A stretch of DNA of 64,000 nt from Irpex lacteus. Taxonomy: Eukaryota > Basidiomycota > Agaricomycetes > Polyporales > Irpicaceae. The first letter of the stretch is position 1, and the number at the start of each line of letters is the position of its first letter. This document shows, in pieces, positions 24,818 through 36,930 of this stretch. The position numbers and the translations under genes are program-made. Below the pieces are notes generated by a model that saw only the letters and a program-made list of their open reading frames with translations, had not been told where the DNA came from and made no database searches. The stretch covers positions 1 through 64,000 of the forward strand of contig MQVO02000048.1 of NCBI GenBank assembly GCA_001986395.2, read 5' to 3'.

Positions 24818-26006
24818 ATCCTTTCGCTCGATATCACTCCTTGTCAAAAATACGTTCATGCAATACAATTCACATACCCACATCGCTTCCGCGCATCAGG
24901 CTGGTATCATCATCAGTCCCCCTCATTCCCAAGCATCCCGCGCCGTTGGCCACTTCCTCGTCACGTCAGAATTCACGATTTACGACACGCGATGTTTCTA
25001 TACCTTAGGTCTTTCCTTCATAAATATCGTAAGGTTCATAACTTTAAACATTGTCGCTCTCCTATTTGTTTGGCCTCGTCTCGACTTATTCCTGCCTGGT
25101 TGCATATTCTTTCGCATTCATCTACGCAATGTCCAGTTATATTCTCTGCACTCAATAGACACATTTTTTTCACAAAACATCTCACGAATAGAGCGATGAT
25201 CACGCGCACGATCTGCAAAGTAGCACTGTCAAACTATTCCCACCTTTCTGGGAGTCAGGCCTCAGGTGTTAGCGCTTACCGTAAACTGAGGCGTCATGCG
25301 TCCGAGTCCGCGGTACAGTAACTCAATTACAAGAGTACTAGTCTACCATGCTTACTTGTGTTCTCCAAGTCCTCAGTCACATAGATCGTTTAGTCTCAAG
25401 TCACTAACCACGCATGTCTGTATCTACAGCTCAACCAACATTCAAGAAACTTTCCATTCCGGCATCGGCAAACAGCATTCCCTGCCAGTGGTTAATCTGT
25501 CCAAAGCCGTTGTCAACTCTGAAGTTCGAAACTCTAACTGCTCGACTCCTTAGCTGCTCCTAGCCTCTTGCTTCTTATCATGATATTAGTATGCTGAGAC
25601 CATGCTGGGTATGTAAAGCGGATATATCTCGCCTTTGACTGACTTATGACGACACATAGGCGTATTGCGTATGTTAGATGTCGTCAATGTCTATACAGAA
25701 CACGGAGCTCTGCTTTCTCTATGCCGTCACGCACCAGGATGGAGGCAATAGTCACAACGCTCGTATGCATGGTGGTAGAGAACGTGGTGAGTTCCAAGGA
25801 CGACTAAATAAATGCCGATATCGGATATGTATAGCGGATTACTAATGTCTATCCGAATTACAGGTGTGCTGTCGTCTAGGTCTATGACCGAGTCTTTCGT
25901 TGCATTGCGACAGTGTTTCTGGCTGGAAAAGCTTCTCATCTTTGTGGGTGACGTTGAACGATGTCCGGCTTCACGGAGTATCGGTTTCACGGAGTATCTT
26001 GCTCAC
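24818..26006. other. 3' region of ATPase and intergenic spacer
   Basis: Only short frames occur. The first few hundred bases are T-rich and are likely 3' untranslated sequence. From about 25800 on, the sequence resembles the region upstream of the second NmrA-like gene (about 28490-28750), so the promoter was copied along with the gene. Confidence 0.4.
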
Positions 26007-26014
26007 TATAAAAG
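26007..26014 (+). promoter_or_regulatory. TATA box of first NmrA-like gene
   Basis: TATAAAAG lies 75 bases before the ATG at 26089. The second copy of the gene has a TATAAGGG at a similar distance (28685-28692). Confidence 0.5.
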
Positions 26015-26088
26015 GTCGATCAACATACCATCCGTCCAGGACAAGTTCCTTGCAAATCATACTCGATACAGCTATATCAATTACCACG

Positions 26089-27504
26089 ATGAGCAAAACA
26101 CCCATTCTCTTCCTAGGAGCTACTGGTATGCGATCCCGACTGAATCCGCTATCGCTATTGAGGCCCTCTGACCTGCATCGTTGTTCAACCCAGGCTATAT
26201 CGGGGGCGCAGTACTCTCCCGTCTGCTTTCCCACCACAACAGGGAACACTTTGACATCATAGCTCTCGTTCGTGATTCAGATAAGGCGAAGAAACTCGAG
26301 GAATTTGGTATCAAGACAGTTGTTGGCTCATTCAAGGATGCACCTCTAGTCGAGCAGCTGGCCGAGAACGCGCACGTCATTTTCTCCACGGTACGTCCAT
26401 TAAGGAGTACGATGAACAACAGCCACTTATGCTTACTTTACTTTCAGGCCGACTCAGACGACCTAGGTGCAGTGACCGCTTTTCTTGTAGGCTTGAAGAA
26501 GAGACACGAGAAGACCGGCGATCTGCCCATCTTGATACATACTTCTGGACTTGGTAAGGCCTTCGTATATTTTTTGAGACCAATTAAGATACAGTACTTA
26601 AAGCTAATTTACTTTTCAAGGTCTTCTGACAGCAGGAGAGGCCAGCACGAAAGGGCTAAGTGTGTCAGAGAAGATATTCAGTGACGACGATCCGGATGAC
26701 CTCGAGAGATCCATTCTTCCCGAGGCTATACATCGCAATGTTGACCTTGCGATTGTTAAAGCTGATCAAGAAGGTATGCATACACTTGCAGTCTGCTTCG
26801 TTGGCTTGTCAAATGGTTAATTCCCGTAATCCCTAGGTTATGTAAGGTCTTATATCATTGCTCCCGGCATCATCTGGTCTCCAGCTCAAAACACACTTGT
26901 CGAATCTGGGATCTCCAACAATATCTCGAGAGGGCTTCACATGCTCATCCAGTCAGCTATCAAGGGAGGCAAAGTGGGCATTGTTGGGAAAGGACGAGCC
27001 GTATGGCCTGCAGTCCATATCAACGATCGTAGGTGATGGTGTTTAAATCTTCTTACATTGCTCCTGAAATCATGGTACTCGATCATAGAGGCCGACTTTT
27101 TCATCGTTTTATACGATGCGATTGTTTCCAACCCAGAGAAGGTCGATCATGGGCGAAACGGGTTCTATTTCGGAGAGAATGGTGAAGTCTCCTGGTACAG
27201 TATCAGCAAAGCCGTTGGAAAGTCTCTAGTCAAACGGGGACTGATCAAATCGGATGAACCTTCGACGTTCACAGACGAGGAACTTGTTGAGTATTTCGGT
27301 TCAGTGGTTAGTCGATCATCCTTGCCCATTAGTGTTCTCTTATGTAATTTCCGACAGGAATTTGGCAATGTATTTGGAAGCAACTCTCGCGCCCGTGGTC
27401 CTCACTCTCGATCTCTCGGATGGACTCCGAAACTTACTGCACAAGACTTCGTTGATTCCATAGACGCTGAAGTCGAGGCAGCCCTTCAGAACCAGAAAGC
27501 ATAG
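26089..27504 (+). CDS. NmrA-like NAD(P)-binding Rossmann protein, copy 1
   Basis: Seven exons (26089-26125, 26194-26390, 26448-26553, 26621-26773, 26837-27028, 27089-27306, 27358-27504) give 349 residues. The N-terminus has a Rossmann dinucleotide-binding loop, LFLGATGYIGGAVLSRLL. It is followed by LVRDSDKAKKLEEFGIK, VVGSFKD and HVIFSTADSDD, the layout of atypical short-chain dehydrogenases of the NmrA/isoflavone-reductase-like type. Later segments IIAPGIIWSP, GKGRAVWPAVHIND and LYDAIVSNPE match the substrate-side half. The substrate is unknown; members act as redox sensors or reductases. No signal peptide is seen, so it is probably cytosolic. It is tandem with a paralogue whose exons are identical in length, pointing to a recent duplication. 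Confidence 0.88.
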
Positions 27505-28684
27505 AAAGCCAAGTCTGCGATCTGGATAACTAATTACGTAGTAACTGAGTTGTATAAGTCTTTTCAAGTCCCCTTATCACAGAGATCCGTGGCTTAAGTT
27601 ATACAGTTACGTCCAGAATTCCCAGCGTGATGGCCCTCAAATCTCCAGAAAAAAGTTGTCCGAGTCTCTCAGAACTTAGTTCTTTCCCAGCACACCGTAT
27701 CCTCGTAATGATATACTGGACGATATGCAGCATGAGACGCGCCATATTTACTTAAGCATTCCTTCTGGAATTGTCGCCTTTACTAGTAGCAATTTGTTTA
27801 CTAGTCCTGTTCCAACTTCCGAACGTTCTCGCATATCTTCGCGCATTTGTTCATGCCTTGGATTTTGCTACACTGAAACCCAACACGCGTATGTTAAGAA
27901 TAAATTCCAGCCTCGCTATGCATATGATTACTTCTGCGTCATATGACGGGCGCCGCGGCTTTACAACTACATTGCCCTTTCGGGAAGTGGGTGCTGGCTG
28001 TCGACTCGGACGGCTTGCCAGCAGCGCTTGCGTCACTGATCCCATTCTTCGAGCTCTCAAGTTCTCACTTCTCACAAGTGTCTCCCTTCAGGATCAGGTG
28101 CGTAAACGTGTAGCCTCGCTTGACATGCCCTTGACAAATACCGCCTGACAAACGTCGTATCTCGGCCAGAGGTACTACTAGTATCATTACTGACGTGAAA
28201 CGTCACGGTGTCTTCAATCCATCCCCTGACTTATGCCTATTGGTGATGACAGTGCGAGAATCGTTACTGAGCAGGACATCCTTCTCTAATAGTCCCATAA
28301 CCGCCGCGAAGTTTGCTTATTTTGGATGCCGAAGGGCCTAGAAGAAGATAGTTTGTCAAGGCTTATGCGAATACTGAGGCCCGAGGCCCGAGATGCGTAG
28401 CAGTGGTGGGACAGAAATACTGCGCTCGAAGGAGCCCCGCGCCTGCTGAAGACGTATTAGGGCACCGTGGTGAGTGCTACAACTCTCTCATACGCCATAT
28501 AAATGCCGGTATCGGATACTGTAGCTATTCTAAGCATTACCAATGTATCACTCTACATCCCTCTTCGTTACGAGACGAACAGTACTCTGTAGACTTGTCG
28601 CGGACTTTTTGGCTGGACACGCCTCTTCCTGCGTTTGGGCGAAGTTAACGGATATCCGATACTACGGAATTTCCTTCCCCGCAT
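27505..28684. other. Spacer between the two NmrA-like genes
   Basis: No gene is seen. The part from about 28490 resembles the upstream region of the first copy (about 25805-26088), including an AAATGCCG-TATCGGATA motif and the TATA region. The duplication therefore covers promoter and gene. Confidence 0.45.
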
Positions 28685-28692
28685 TATAAGGG
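28685..28692 (+). promoter_or_regulatory. TATA-like box of second NmrA-like gene
   Basis: TATAAGGG lies about 70 bases upstream of the ATG at 28755, in a position equivalent to the box of copy 1. Confidence 0.4.
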
Positions 28693-28754
28693 AATCGTTA
28701 GCGGGCCCACCAGACAGTATCCGTTCTCACTCACAGAATTATCAGCCAAAAGGG

Positions 28755-30158
28755 ATGAGTAAAATACCGATCTTCTTCCTTGGAGCCACTGGTTTGTAGT
28801 TCTTCCCTCGCGTCGTTGTAACTCTCAGACTCTAATACATGTCCTCTTGCCTTAGGCTACATCGGGGGTTCTGTACTCTCTAGGCTTCTCTCCCATCCTA
28901 ACCAGAATAGCTTTGACATAACGGTTCTCGTCCGTGACTCTGACAAAGCGAAGAAGCTCGAGAGACTTGGTGTCAAGGCAGTCGTCGGCTCCTTCAAGGA
29001 TACGCCGCTAGTTGAGCAACTGGCAGAGAATGCTCATGTCGTCTTCTCTACGGTACATTCATACAATTTGTCTTGTGGCATGACAAGCTGAGACGGCCCT
29101 GTCAGGCCGATGCAGATGACTTGGGTGCAGCCAACGCCTTGCTAGTCGGCTTGAAGCGAAGACACGAGAAGACTGGCGACATTCCGGTATTAATACATAC
29201 GTCGGGGGTTGGTACGTACTCCTCGGTCACATACCAATTTGGTGTGAACTCGTCATCATTCTCATTCCGTTGCTTCCAGGTTTTTTGACGGCAGGCGATG
29301 CTGGTACCAAGGGGCTTGGTATCTCAGAGAAGATCTTCAGTGACGATGATCCCGATGACCTCGAAAGGTCTCTTCCTCCGGAGGCATTCCACCGCAATGT
29401 TGATCTAGCGATCATCCAAGCAGATAATGAAGGTTGACATTATCATAGCTCTACCCTCGGGCTATACTAAGGCTTATTTCTCTGACAGGATACTTGAAGT
29501 CTTACATTGTTGCCCCTGGCATTATCTGGGCTCCTGCAAAGAATCTGCTTGTGGATGCCGGAATTTCCAACAACATCTCCAAAGGACTGCACGCGCTTAT
29601 TCAGGTGGCTATCGCCAGAGGGACAGTGGGCATAGTAGGGAAAGGCCAGGCGCTGTGGCCTTATATCAACATTGATGAGCGTTCGTCGAGGTGTTTCTTT
29701 CTCAAGCGATGCGTGGCTGACAATTTTGCGATGGACTGCAGAGGCCTCCCTCTTTATTCAGTTGTACGACGCGATCGTCTCAAACCCAGAACAGGTTGGA
29801 CATGGACGCAACGGCTTTTATTTCGGAGAGAATGGCGAAGTGACATGGTATAATCTCAGCAAAGCTATCGCGAAATCCCTAGTCAAGCGGGGATTGATTC
29901 AAACAGACGAACCGTCAACGTTCACGCCTGAAGAGCTCGTCAAATATTTTGGCTCGGAGGTGAGATGTCTGCTCCAGTTTTGTTTGAATCTTTCATAGAT
30001 TATCACCACAGTTCATTGGGAACCTTTTTGGGAGCAACTCTCGCGCGCGGAGTCCACATTCCAGATCTCTTGGATGGGCTCCAAAGCTCACCATACAAGA
30101 TCTTCTTGACGATGTTGATGCCGAAGTAGACGCAGCTCTTCAGAATCAGAAGGCGTAG
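28755..30158 (+). CDS. NmrA-like NAD(P)-binding Rossmann protein, copy 2
   Basis: Exons 28755-28791, 28856-29052, 29106-29211, 29280-29432, 29489-29680, 29742-29959 and 30012-30158 give 349 residues. Every exon has exactly the same length as in copy 1; only intron lengths and sequences differ. The dinucleotide loop is FFLGATGYIGGSVLSRLL. LERLGVKAVVGSFKD, APGIIWAPAKN, INIDEQASLFIQLYDAI and GSNSRAR parallel the first copy. Divergence is moderate at both DNA and protein level, so both copies are probably functional. The substrate is unknown; the tandem pair may act on related substrates. Confidence 0.88.
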
Positions 30159-30764
30159 GCAACAAGGAATCGTATCATGAAGTAACGTAGCATACGTAGC
30201 AACGGAAACGTATAAGACCCGTCGTATATAAAGTGTTTACCAACAATAACTCCGGGTCGTGGCCTACCTTGTCTGGAGTCAGGCTGGCCAAGTACTGCCA
30301 TCACTGACAGCCGCAAACAGCTGCATGCTTATACGGCAATGGCCAGCTGCCCCGCCGACCAACAGTGGAAGTTATATGCGCCATTTGGTCAAGGTCATCG
30401 TAACCTGCGCTGTGTAATATCAGGATCATCGTTCAGGGAACATCAAGTCTCTACGAAGCTAATTTAACGTGGCCCCTTACCAACGACAACATTCCATCTA
30501 CAAAGAACTAAGAATACTGCTTACATACTGAGAATCAGCACAACATCGCATACACTAGCACTGACAGATTCGGATAGTACAGCTTGAAATACCGGACCAG
30601 AAACGACACTGATACTACTAATGCCCAACCGAACATAGGTACGGCGGTGCTGAAAGTCGTACGTTCCAGATATCTGGTAAGATCAGAATGAGATACTGTA
30701 TTGCTCAGCCCCTACATGACTTCACGCTCGAGCTCACCTTGCATGGTTACTCCGTCAACTTTGG
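30159..30764. other. Intergenic, no gene seen
   Basis: Convergent 3' flanks of the second NmrA-like gene (+) and the F-box gene (-). Only short frames occur. Confidence 0.5.
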
Positions 30765-32682
30765 TCAATTACCAACATCGGAGGCACTAATACTACCCAA
30801 GGCATCGTGCTCTCTCCTAGGACCACTCAGAGCATGGGCTGCCAGTAATTCTTTGACTTCCCCGAGGTCCATATTTGCGTAGCGAGCCCAGTTCTTGCCC
30901 ACTTGGTTGACCCAGCTGATTGAGTCGGAGGAGATGGCAATGAGCTGATCAAGTCGAGGAAACATGAGCCGAATGGCTAAGGCCATGAGAACATCGCGTC
31001 CGCTTTCTGAACCGTGACCACCGGTCGTCTCGAACCCCAAAAGCAGCATTTCCAGAGCAGATGAGCGGTCCTGACCTTGAGGTATGCTAAGAGAATTATT
31101 GATTCTTGGAAGTTGGTCCGTCACGGCGAGGCAGACCTGTGCTAGATTCCGACATCCATTGTAGAGGGCCTGGACACCAACGAGTGTAGTGTGCACCGCT
31201 GGGGTAACCGGGAAGTGGTCTCGGTCTTTAATATCGTCAAGAATAAAAAGTTCAAGATCTGGCCACGCCGTAGCGGCATTGCTCAGGTCCTGGTCTGTGA
31301 GAGATGTGTTGAAGAATCCCACCAATCGGAGGCATCGTAATCCTCGGATCGGAAACAGTGCCGCCAGGAGTTCTCCGGACAGAACAGGAGAGGACGAACT
31401 CGTCTCCCACCCCTTCAGGATGAGATGGATGTTCTTCAAGCAGCGAATTTGTGAGATAGCTGCTATAACCCTCGACGCCGGAGTGATGATCTCATCTTCA
31501 TGTAGCCTATAGCACAATTCAATATCAACGGTCAGGAGCGACCTTGATTGTTGTAGAGCATGCAGCAGTGGCATGGGGGAGTCAGGTTCGTCCACGACCA
31601 CCTTTAAGTCTGTAAGCGAAGGAAAGCACGGAGTCGGGAGTTGATTGAGGTCGGGATTAGGTGTGGTAGCATGCCCCCCCTTAAGTTCGAGTGAGCACAG
31701 ATGGGGTAAAGTGGAGAGGGTTTTGATGAGGGAGCCACGTAGAGAGATATCAGCGCGAAACGATCGCAGTTGCGAGACACGTTGTATCCATTCGTTAATG
31801 TCGTCCAAATAGTCTTCGATGGAGCCGCCCAATCCTACCATTCCAGAATGAGCAGAAAGGTGCAGAGAGCGGAGGCCGGGCCACGCCATTTGTAGCTTGG
31901 GCAACACCTCTGAGAGATCTACACACGACTCGAGGTAGCCATCTGCGCCTCTCGGAGAGGGAAAGCCAAAGTCGAGCATAAACGACCGTACGGAATGGGC
32001 AAGCAGGGAGAGTACGTATTTGGGAAACCACTCGCCGTTTCGGACGCTGGAGATCTGGAAAGTCGAGATATTGGGAAACAGAGCATGCTCGGTGTTGTAT
32101 GATTGGATGAACTGTGTTATGACGTTCGTCGCGTCTGGTGTGAGTCGATAGAATGTAGTACTGAGAGGATGTTTCCCCCGATCTCGAAGGTTTTGGAAGC
32201 TATTTGTGTCCGTAAATTTCTTGACTCTACGCGCGTGTTTGCTGAATTGCAACCAGTCGAACAATGTGAGGTCACGGCTAAAACTCTGGTACACACCAAA
32301 TATAGGTAAGATATCTGTAATGCTTGTAATGCTTGATTAAAAGAACTCACGATGTCGATATTACGAGAGCCTGGCCGATTGCGCACCGCTTGGCGAGGTA
32401 CTGTGACGGTGTATACCAAGGCATCGGATGCCACGCATCGGACAAATGGGATCAGACTATCGATGTCCGCCCACACTACATCCATGGCCTGTTCGTAGAA
32501 CAATTTGCAGGTACGTGCGAGTTGTGCGCACTCGGAGGCCCTGAGAGACCCAAAGATCAACGACTGTATCTCGGTGATGCGCAGGCACTGGTGCATTGAC
32601 GCCCCCTTATTTGTTCTACAACGTATAGAGTTTATATCAGCATAATGTATAACGTATGAACGCGAACTCACCCAGACGACAT
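30765..32682 (-). CDS. F-box/LRR-like protein
   Basis: Exons 32682-32672 (11 nt), 32615-32351 and 32285-30765 join to about 598 residues. The N-terminus carries an F-box-like segment (LRITEIQSLIFGSL followed by ECAQLARTCKLFYEQAMDVVW). This is the common Agaricomycete form in which Leu/Ile-x-Glu-Ile opens helix 1. The rest has repeated Leu-rich stretches (for example TLPHLCSLELKGG, FPSLTDLKVVVDEPD and LRCLRLVGFFN), consistent with irregular leucine-rich repeats. F-box proteins bring substrates to SCF ubiquitin ligases through Skp1; the substrate is unknown. The start is set by the tiny first exon: its MSSG joins in frame to TNKGASMHQ. An internal Met at 32596 is the alternative start. Such proteins are strongly expanded in mushrooms. 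Confidence 0.8.
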
Positions 32683-33178
32683 GGTTGTTCGTGTGGAAGG
32701 TGGTGGAAAGGAGGAAAGCGCCGACCCTTGCCTATTGTGAAATAACGTTCATGCCGACGATCGAGTGATGCGCCTCGGGAAATACTAAAGCAGCCAACCA
32801 TGGAAGATTAGCCTAGCTCACTGGTGCGGTAGAACGTCAGCTAAGGATATTCGTACTCTCCTACGAGAATATATTCGTGACCGTACCCGTCCTCGCATAC
32901 TCGTATACAAGGATCCTGAGTTCGATTACCGTCAACTCTCGTATGGCAATCTGCTGAATGGTAGCGACTTTGTACATCAGAGGGCGTTGTGTCAGACTGC
33001 GATGAATCAATTTGAACACTATCCACGGCATTTCAGTCAGCTTTCAGTTCTGTAAATTCTATGGAGATAGTGAGTTTCATGATAGAGGTCCGATCTCTTC
33101 AAATTCTGGTAAGCATATTGTAGTCCAAAGAAGAAGTTCCTTACAGCTAGCATCCTTTGCTATGAACAATATTAATAG
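32683..33178. other. Intergenic, no gene seen
   Basis: Promoter side of the F-box gene and 3' flank of COQ9. Only short frames are present. Confidence 0.45.
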
Positions 33179-34151
33179 TTACAAGAGAACTCCCCGACTC
33201 TTGATGATCCCTATCCAGCTTCTGCCAACGTAAGAAGAGAATTGTCCAACATCATCCACCACGTTCTCAAGTCTCGAGGAAGTATGAATTAGGTCGGCAA
33301 GAAAATCACTCGCCGTTCCAGGCGAGTTTAGTTGGTGAAGCTCTGTTTAGACGTCTAATTCAGCGCGCTCTAAAAAACCATCACGGGGAAAGCTTACCGG
33401 CAGCTGTATATACGGCAGCGAGCGAGGCCCTGCGGCATACCATGACGGCTATGCGAAGTAATTTAGGAGCTATTCTGATATCAACCATGTCTGTCAACTT
33501 ACTCCAATAGCTTTATCACCATGTACGTTGCAGGCCTCGTCGGCTATCGAGGTGCTATGTCTTAGAGCAGGTTTGACATCTAAAATATGTAGACCAGAAG
33601 GTGTAGCCAGCGTAGCAAATGCCTGGATATACACATATCAAACCATGAGAATTAATGCATGCAGATATGTTACCTCTGGCAATAAGCCAACACTGGCTCA
33701 TTGTAGCGCAGTCTGTGGCTCAGAATGTCTTTCAGGGATTTAGACGGGGCGTTTTTCATGTCCGCGAGACCCTCGTTCAGCCAAGCTTCAATTAGTGTCC
33801 TACGAGCATCTTCTCCGTTGCCGAATAGGGCTGATACTGCTGTTTCGCTCAAAGGAGCAGAATGCGGCTGCGGGAGGGAAAGTACAGAGCGTGACAACGC
33901 TTCTCGCGTGAACCCGTGTGTCCGCACATGGTGCAGCGCGAGTCGCAATAGTTGCCTTCTACACACGGATGTCATTTACTTGTTTATTGTTTATTACATG
34001 CAAGACTGGAAGAGACGACTCACTGTACTGTGGTGGCCATTCTTGTAGCAGTCCAAGCTGTAGTATTGTAGCGCCCAACGCGCGAGCCCACACATGTGTT
34101 CGGTTCGTTTGCTGAATCGAACCGGCAAGCGGTACGCGGAATTTCCGTCAT
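33179..34151 (-). CDS. COQ9: Ubiquinone biosynthesis protein COQ9, two apparent one-base deletions
   Basis: COQ9 is a lipid-binding mitochondrial protein that supports COQ7 in the coenzyme Q synthome. Exons at 34151-34024, 33958-33674, 33622-33503, 33458-33398 and 33342-33179 read RQLLRLALHHVRTHGFTREA, then ETAVSALFGNGE, LIEAWLNEGLADM, HRLRYNEPVLAY, AFATLATPSGLHILDVKPAL, ADEACNVHGDKA, SWYA and RASLAAVYTAAELHQLNSP, ending in SYVGRSWIGI. All are clear COQ9 blocks in order. The N-terminus from 34151 is Arg-rich with few acidic residues and may be the mitochondrial presequence; 34040 is a later ATG. Two junctions need one extra base to stay in frame: near 33680 (after VLAY) and near 33448 (after SWYA). 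The second sits next to a CC pair. These may be assembly errors. Confidence 0.85.
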
Positions 34152-34265
34152 ATTTCTTCTGATTTTGTCCACATTCACGACCACAGCGACCAGGAGACTT
34201 CGACGACGACTCAAGTATGAAAGACAACGCCGGCTCGTACTAGAACTAGGTATATTCTGTGAAGC
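34152..34265. promoter_or_regulatory. Short divergent promoter between COQ9 and RUS gene
   Basis: The two start codons face away from each other with 114 bases between them if COQ9 starts at 34151 (225 if at 34040). No TATA box is evident. Such a short spacer implies shared control elements. Confidence 0.5.
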
Positions 34266-36148
34266 ATGAACTATTTCGTCGCTGCGCCTGGACTTCTTCA
34301 TCCACGTATTATTCTTCCTCGTCATCGTGCACTATGCTCTCGAAATCTACAGCGCAGGACACAGTCGACCAAGCCGTCTGTGCAGCACCGAGTTCACCGA
34401 GAAACTGAAACAAGATTGACACCTCCTCCACCGGGATTGCCCACAGGCCCGTTCGCTATAGAACATGTCGACGGAAGAGCAAGACATTTAACGTGGTCAG
34501 AAACAGGTCAGGTGAAGAAGGAATGGAGAGATATTGCTTTGCAGGGGTCGAAGCCTGGTCAACGATTATCTCAGTTCAGCAAAATCACAGCATGGCTACG
34601 ACAGATGTTCCTGCCAACCAACTATCCACAGTCGGTTCACCGGTCGTGAGTGTACGCCATCCCTTGTTACAGTCACGCCCAGTTTAGTTATTAACGTCGC
34701 ACACAGATATCTCGCCTACCACCTCCTACAGTTCGCAGAAACTATTGTTGGCACTGTAGTCTCAGTGCTTTGCAATCAAGCGCTGCTAGTGTCGGTGGGA
34801 GTCAGTGCTGAAGGCAGCATATTCGGTGCTGTTGCAGTACAATGGATAATTAAGGACGGTGTGGGAGAGGTGGTCAAACTCTTCTTCATACGCAGATTCT
34901 CGCCCTACTTCGACAGGTTAGTGGCCGCTATATTTCGCGCTTGTTACACAGTTAACCTTGGACTTCGATAAATAGCCATCCCAAGACTTTCAACCTCCTA
35001 GGGTCAGCCGGAGTATTGCTTGGATCAGGTCTTCAACTTGCGGCTTTGGTAGCACCTCCAACTACTGGCTACTTCTTGATGTGCGCAGGTTAGTATATGC
35101 AATGCCACCCTGACGTACTACTTATTGACCTTGCGCGCAATTGTAGCCGGCGGCAATGTCTTCAAGTTAATTGGCAACGCTGTTAGTTGTCCAGTTTATA
35201 GCCCATGCCCTTAATGCTCACGGTATGCTGTTGTAGATCTGGTTCACCACCCACATCAAGTTTGTGCGCTTCTTTGCTCAACAAGGGAATATGGGGGACG
35301 TCGCAGCGAAGTCGGAATCTCAATCATCTGTTGGGCAACTACTAGGATACGCCGCTGGCATTGGCCTTCTGACCTTCTCTCACTCGGCCGCCTACCTCTA
35401 CTCTATCTTCGCGGTGTCGGTCCCACTGCATATGATCGTCACGGGATGGATGCTGAAAGTGGCCTCTTTCGAGATGCTTACACTACCACGGATCAGCAGG
35501 CTCGCCAGCGAATACGTGGCAGTCTCCCCTGGTACAATCTCCAAGCCGTCGCGCGGTATCGTGTCCCTGACCGAGTTGGACGCCACTGAACAGACAGGTT
35601 TCTTCGGGGAGTTCTATAAAGTGAGAAGAGACAACTACCTGCGTTTAGCACCTCAGATAGAAGACGTACTCTCATCGGCTACCGCCGCTGAGCGACAACG
35701 ATGGGAGGCTTGTGTGAATTCATTCGATGTAAGTCTTTGGTGTACTTTTACGATGATTCCGCGCTCATTCTGCTCCTTAAAGCACGAACGATACCTTCTA
35801 TACCCCTCACAGTCTCGACGACACTCTATCTCTATTTTCTACCACCCACAGGCTGACTCTGACGACATACTACGCTCAATTTTGCATGCCTCGGCTCTAC
35901 GACGGATGCTCATCAACCAAGAGTTCTTTGACCACCTGCCTGCCCACATTTCAGACCTCGACGAGAGGAACTCAAAACGGAAGATGGAAATCCTGCGGAA
36001 GTCGTTGCACCGTTCCAGTTTGTGGACAGCGACACATTTCAAGCTATTCAAGACGGGGCTCGAGGAGCATGGGTGGCGCACCGATGATGTTGCCTTCGCG
36101 GACCATGGACGGCGAGTGCTGTGGGGTAGTGCTGCAGGCATCTCGTAA
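34266..36148 (+). CDS. RUS family (DUF647) protein
   Basis: Exons 34266-34645, 34707-34916, 34976-35088, 35147-35181, 35237-35728 and 35852-36148 give about 508 residues. After a basic, Pro-rich N-terminus comes the DUF647 core: FLPTNYPQSV, then YLAYHLLQFAETIVGTVVSV, GSIFGAVAVQWIIKDGVGE and HPKTFNLLGSAGVLLGSGLQ. A Gly/Ala-rich helix follows, then FVRFFAQQGNMGDVAAKSES and VGQLLGYAAGIGLL. The stretch GNMGDVAAKSESQ is a clear match to the family pattern. Plant RUS1/RUS2 affect UV-B responses and vitamin B6 homeostasis; fungal members are uncharacterised membrane-associated proteins. Several hydrophobic segments suggest an organellar membrane. The last intron (123 nt) is stop-free. The gene shares its promoter region with COQ9, which may mean a mitochondrial role. 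Confidence 0.88.
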
Positions 36149-36740
36149 TATCCAGTTGTATCTCGTGAGTTTTCCGTGCAAAATCACCATACATCCACGC
36201 AGCGCTGATACATTGTCCAGCATATACAGTATCTGTCGACGCTGCCATACTATCGGTAACGCCCATTCATCATCGTTCACGATGTATCCCGCTCGGGTAT
36301 ACAAGTATGTACGGATCGTGCTATATATATGACTGATAGAGTATCATATAGAGGTAAATTACAGTTTAGGAGTACACTAATTATAGATGGGTGCGTGAAT
36401 ATCGTACACGTCTGTGTCATTCCATACTCATATGTAATCGAATGTATCTTGAGATTAATAAAATCCCCCGCTCCCATGTTTTCTATGAACCCACGAGCTT
36501 GCGATGTATATACCGCCAGCATATGGAGACCCCATGGTAATTTGTACGCTCCTGGATGGCTAATAGCTCAAGGTTGAGGCTAGTCCTGCGAATGATATTA
36601 CTTTGTTGTCTGAGCTTGGCCTGATGATAGGGTGTATTTGGAACTTATGGACGTCGAGCTCAGTCAGTGTGCGTGTATAACAACTTATCCTCTTTAATAC
36701 AAAGAGGGTCGCGCTCGCTCCACCGTGTTTTACGCGTCAC
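36149..36740. other. Intergenic, no gene seen
   Basis: 3' flank of the RUS gene, AT-rich in places. No coding frame can be supported. Confidence 0.45.
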
Positions 36741-36801
36741 GATTGGCTGAGACAAACACGCTTCTCCATTGGCTGTGCTGTTAAACTCAACTTTTGATTG
36801 G
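36741..36801 (-). promoter_or_regulatory. Cluster of three inverted CCAAT boxes
   Basis: ATTGG occurs at 36742-36746, 36768-36772 and 36797-36801, each in an extended GATTGG or CATTGG context. A pyrimidine-rich leader follows, with an ATG in good context (ACCATGG) at 36931. Multiple CCAAT boxes are typical of strong fungal promoters bound by the HAP/NF-Y complex. Confidence 0.5.
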
Positions 36802-36930
36802 TCTTCCAGCTGGCGCTCCGGCAAACGGCACAGCCGGTCAGCGCTTCCATTCGACACGCGTCGTTTCCTTCGAACTTCGTCTTTGTCTTCACACCATCCA
36901 CACCGTCCGCCCGTCCCCCCCTCGACAACC

